From JBEPVZ01 sp041690695 (GTDB taxonomy: Bacteria; Patescibacteriota; Microgenomatia; Daviesbacterales; UBA10151), in contig JBEPVZ010000025.1 of the NCBI GenBank assembly GCA_041690695.1, positions 1 through 13,958 of the forward strand: a DNA stretch of 13,958 nt. The letters are read 5' to 3'. Position numbers and translations under genes: made by a program. The notes beneath the pieces are model-generated. The model saw only the letters and a list, made by a program, of their open reading frames with translations, did no database searches and was not told the origin of the DNA. Below are positions 12,551 through 13,958 of the stretch, one piece after another; the stretch's first letter is position 1, and the number at the start of each line of letters is the position of its first letter.

Positions 12551-12697
12551 ATGGGGGTATTAGATTTTATTATTATCTTATTAGTTCTTGCTTGGCTGGG
12601 CGGTTTTAGCTTGCATTTAGCTGGATCATTTATTCATTTACTTTTAGTAATTGCGATCATTGTTTTAATTGTCCGATTGTTTCAGAGAGCGGTTTAA
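12551..12697 (+). CDS. 48-residue two-helix membrane protein (lmo0937/DUF5670-like)
   Basis: The frame encodes 48 residues: a first hydrophobic helix (residues 3-18), a GGFSLHLAGSF turn, and a second helix (27-41) ending in a basic tail RLFQRAV. This pattern of two short helices joined by a G-rich turn with a conserved His, ending in R-L-x-x-R, matches the small lmo0937-type membrane proteins found in Firmicutes and many environmental bacteria, often linked with envelope stress. It has a consensus Shine-Dalgarno and a promoter carrying the same 11-bp direct repeat as the two-component and efflux operons, so it may belong to their regulon. The biochemical role is unknown. Family assignment rests on pattern recall only. 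Confidence 0.75.
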   Translation: MGVLDFIIILLVLAWLGGFSLHLAGSFIHLLLVIAIIVLIVRLFQRAV

Positions 12698-12709
12698 TTA
12701 AAAATTGAC

Positions 12710-12739
12710 TTTACAATTAATAGCTAATCGGATTATCAT
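12710..12739 (+). promoter_or_regulatory. Putative promoter of the Ig-like surface protein gene
   Basis: TTTACA (12710-12715), 18 bp and TATCAT (12734-12739) precede the ATG at 12749 by 9 nt, suggesting a leaderless or nearly leaderless message. A TTGACT at 12705 is a better -35 match but at 23 bp it is too far. No Shine-Dalgarno is present. Confidence 0.4.
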
Positions 12740-12748
12740 TAAGCCTAG

Positions 12749-13468
12749 ATGTTGCAATCAATAAAAGATGGTCTCCAAAAATTACCAGCTTCGGAGAAGT
12801 GGTATCCATTTGTTGAAAAGTACGTTTTAGACGATAAGTTGACTCTTTCTGCGACCCTCTTCATTATTATCGTAGTTTTTGGAGGGTTAATATCCCTAGC
12901 ATTGTCTGGGCGACATTCGTCAACTGATTCAGGAAGTCCGACGGATAATACTTTTGCATCGTCTAGTCCTGATTCAACTAGTCCAACCTCAAGTCCTGAT
13001 AATTTCTCAGAACCTAACGCCACTCCTTTACCATCAGCTAGCGTCAGTCCTTCACCATCAACAACTCCGTCGCCCACTCCAAGCCCTAGCCCGAATGGAC
13101 AGCTTGATGCAGGTCATTCAACTTTTTCAGCCAATCCGAGCTCACTCGCTGCCGATGGTACAACCTCATCAGTCGTAACCATTACGCTAAGGGATAACAA
13201 TAATAATCCTTTATCCGGTCTGGCAGTTAGTTTGACGACCTCAGATAATCGGGCGGTTTTTAATCCTACGGCAACGGGTTCAAATGTCACCGATTTATCT
13301 GGTCATGCTACTTTCACTATGACCTCAACTAATGCTGGGAACGATAATATTAATGTCACGGCCACAACTTCGAGTGGAACTAGTCAAACATTCACTAATT
13401 TCGGAAGTGTGACTTTTACGGCTGTTTCCAGCCCAACTCCAACTGTCTCACCTTCAGCAACGCCTTAG
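12749..13468 (+). CDS. Membrane-anchored surface protein with a bacterial Ig-like (Big_1 type) domain
   Basis: The 239-residue protein has a short cytoplasmic N-terminus (1-32), one membrane helix (33-53), a Ser/Pro/Thr-rich stalk (55-118, ending in PSP and TPSP repeats), an Ig-like domain (about 122-207) and a Ser/Pro-rich C-terminus (227-239). The Ig part carries the Big_1 hallmarks: ANPSSLAADGTTSSVVTITL, then DNNNNPLSGLAVSL, then TDLSGHATFTMTST, as in invasin/intimin repeats. Such domains lie on the cell surface and act as spacers or adhesion units; a single copy is few for an adhesin. There is no sortase motif, so the N-terminal helix is the anchor. The stalk would be a good O-glycosylation region, though a link with the GT39-type gene at the window start is speculative. 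Confidence 0.82.
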   Translation: MLQSIKDGLQKLPASEKWYPFVEKYVLDDKLTLSATLFIIIVVFGGLISLALSGRHSSTDSGSPTDNTFASSSPDSTSPTSSPDNFSEPNATPLPSASVSPSPSTTPSPTPSPSPNGQLDAGHSTFSANPSSLAADGTTSSVVTITLRDNNNNPLSGLAVSLTTSDNRAVFNPTATGSNVTDLSGHATFTMTSTNAGNDNINVTATTSSGTSQTFTNFGSVTFTAVSSPTPTVSPSATP

Positions 13469-13482
13469 AGAGCTTAATCAAA

Positions 13483-13511
13483 TTGACTTTGGAATACTAA
13501 TTTATTATATT
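13483..13511 (+). promoter_or_regulatory. Promoter of the putative winged-helix gene (leaderless)
   Basis: TTGACT (13483-13488), a 17-bp spacer and TATATT (13506-13511) form a good promoter. The -10 box ends 7 nt before the ATG at 13519, so transcription should start at the start codon. No Shine-Dalgarno is present. Confidence 0.6.
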
Positions 13512-13518
13512 TGGCTAT

Positions 13519-13905
13519 ATGTCTGAATTAAATAAAGAACAAGGTCAATTACCTATATCAGCAATCAGAGTTTTTCATTGTCTTTCATCCTCAGAAAGGT
13601 TTGAGGCTTTGGGAATATTAAGTCAATCAGATAGTGAGCTCTCTTTCCAAGCTATTTGTCGCCAAATGGCTCAAACTAATGGTGATCTTCCGATAAGTTC
13701 AGCAATGACTAATTATCTAAAAGACTTAGTCTCCCAACACCTTATTCGTAAGGTGGGAAGGGGGCAATACTTAGCAACTGATTTTGGACGAAAAGCTCAT
13801 CAAAATTTATCAGCTTTGACTGCTGACTGGACTCCTGCAGTGGCGGACATAGAGATAGAGAGTACCTTAGCCCAGGTTAGTGATGAATATTTACCAGTTT
13901 TAATT
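13519..13905 (+). CDS. Putative winged-helix DNA-binding protein, 3' end lost in adapter
   Basis: The 129 genomic codons begin with PISAIRVFHCLSSSERFEALGIL (residues 12-33), resembling the first helices of ArsR-like or PadR-like winged-helix regulators. A region that could be the recognition part follows (about 43-78: FQAICRQMAQ ... SSAMTNYLKDLVSQHLIRKVG), then a wing-like GRGQYLATDFGRKAH (80-94) and a helical part. It is probably a soluble transcription regulator; the ligand and the targets are unknown. The frame seems to end at a TGA at 13924-13926, but that stop and the last six codons (residues 130-135) are sequencing adapter, so the natural C-terminus is not in this window. Codons up to 13905 should be trusted; the protein is partial. 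Confidence 0.6.
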
Positions 13906-13958
13906 CTGTCTCTTTTACACATCTGACGCTGCCGACGAACTCTAGGGTGTAGATCTCG
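13906..13958 (+). other. Illumina Nextera adapter sequence (assembly artefact, not genomic)
   Basis: Positions 13906-13924 match the 19-bp Tn5 mosaic end in read-through orientation (CTGTCTCTT, then TACACATCT) with one mismatch, T instead of A at 13915. 13925-13938 is GACGCTGCCGACGA, the Nextera read-2-side adapter. 13939-13946 (ACTCTAGG) is an 8-base index; its reverse complement CCTAGAGT is, as I recall, a Nextera XT v2 i5 index (S516). 13947-13958 (GTGTAGATCTCG) is the start of the i5-side flow-cell primer. The order and spacing are exactly those of a library fragment read past its end, so the contig ends at 13905. Confidence 0.97.

Noticed and set aside
13002..13008. TTCTCAG within the stalk-coding part of the Ig-like gene
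   Set aside because: A single copy in coding sequence with no partner 11 bp away and no -10 box at the right distance.
12745..13077. 110-residue open frame on the minus strand opposite the Ig-like protein gene
   Set aside because: It mirrors the Ser/Pro-rich stalk codons, yields a Gly/Asp/Leu-biased sequence, and has no promoter or ribosome site of its own.
13924..13926. TGA as the true end of the last gene
   Set aside because: It lies within the Nextera mosaic end and adapter, so the stop is an artefact.

Overview
The window is an end piece of an assembled contig, most likely from a member of the Candidate Phyla Radiation (Patescibacteria). The reasons are AT-rich DNA (roughly 60% by eye) using the standard bacterial code, short compact genes packed on one strand, many promoters placed so that transcripts start at or next to the ATG, and a set of small membrane-anchored proteins (a DUF5666-like protein and a 48-residue two-helix protein) that I associate with those lineages. 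I cannot place it in a specific phylum from the sequence alone.

Layout. 1-855 is the 3' end of a multi-membrane GT39/PMT-type glycosyltransferase. 889-2211 holds an internally duplicated membrane protein and a GNAT acetyltransferase. A convergent, minus-strand hypothetical gene (2212-2547) abuts the latter. From 2650 to 5336 a tight three-gene operon encodes an extracytoplasmic FMN-binding protein, an ApbE-type flavin transferase and a fusion of an NqrB/RnfD-like membrane domain to a ferredoxin-reductase-like FAD/NAD domain: a compact flavin-based electron-transfer chain. 5411-6872 holds a 59-residue coiled-coil protein and a PurK-like ATP-grasp enzyme. 6920-8596 is an OmpR-type response regulator and its histidine kinase. 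8641-12425 is a MacAB-type efflux operon (adaptor, ATPase, permease) followed by a DUF5666-like anchored protein and closed by a hairpin terminator. 12551-13468 holds a tiny membrane protein and an anchored Ig-like surface protein. 13519-13905 is the 5' part of a possible winged-helix regulator.

How the parts may work together. Four promoters (before the FMN-binding gene, the response regulator, the efflux adaptor and the 48-residue membrane protein) carry a direct repeat of a TTCTCAG/TTCTTAC heptamer at exactly 11 bp, with the second copy starting 17-18 bp before a -10 box. A fifth, less regular copy lies before the coiled-coil gene. This is the arrangement used by OmpR/PhoB-type regulators, so I infer that the two-component system encoded here controls itself, the flavin electron-transfer operon, the efflux operon and at least one small envelope protein: a candidate envelope or redox stress regulon contained in about 10 kb.

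Caution. The last 53 bases (13906-13958) are not genomic. They read as an Illumina Nextera transposase end, read-2 adapter, an 8-base index and the start of the i5-side flow-cell primer. The apparent stop codon of the last gene is inside this adapter.
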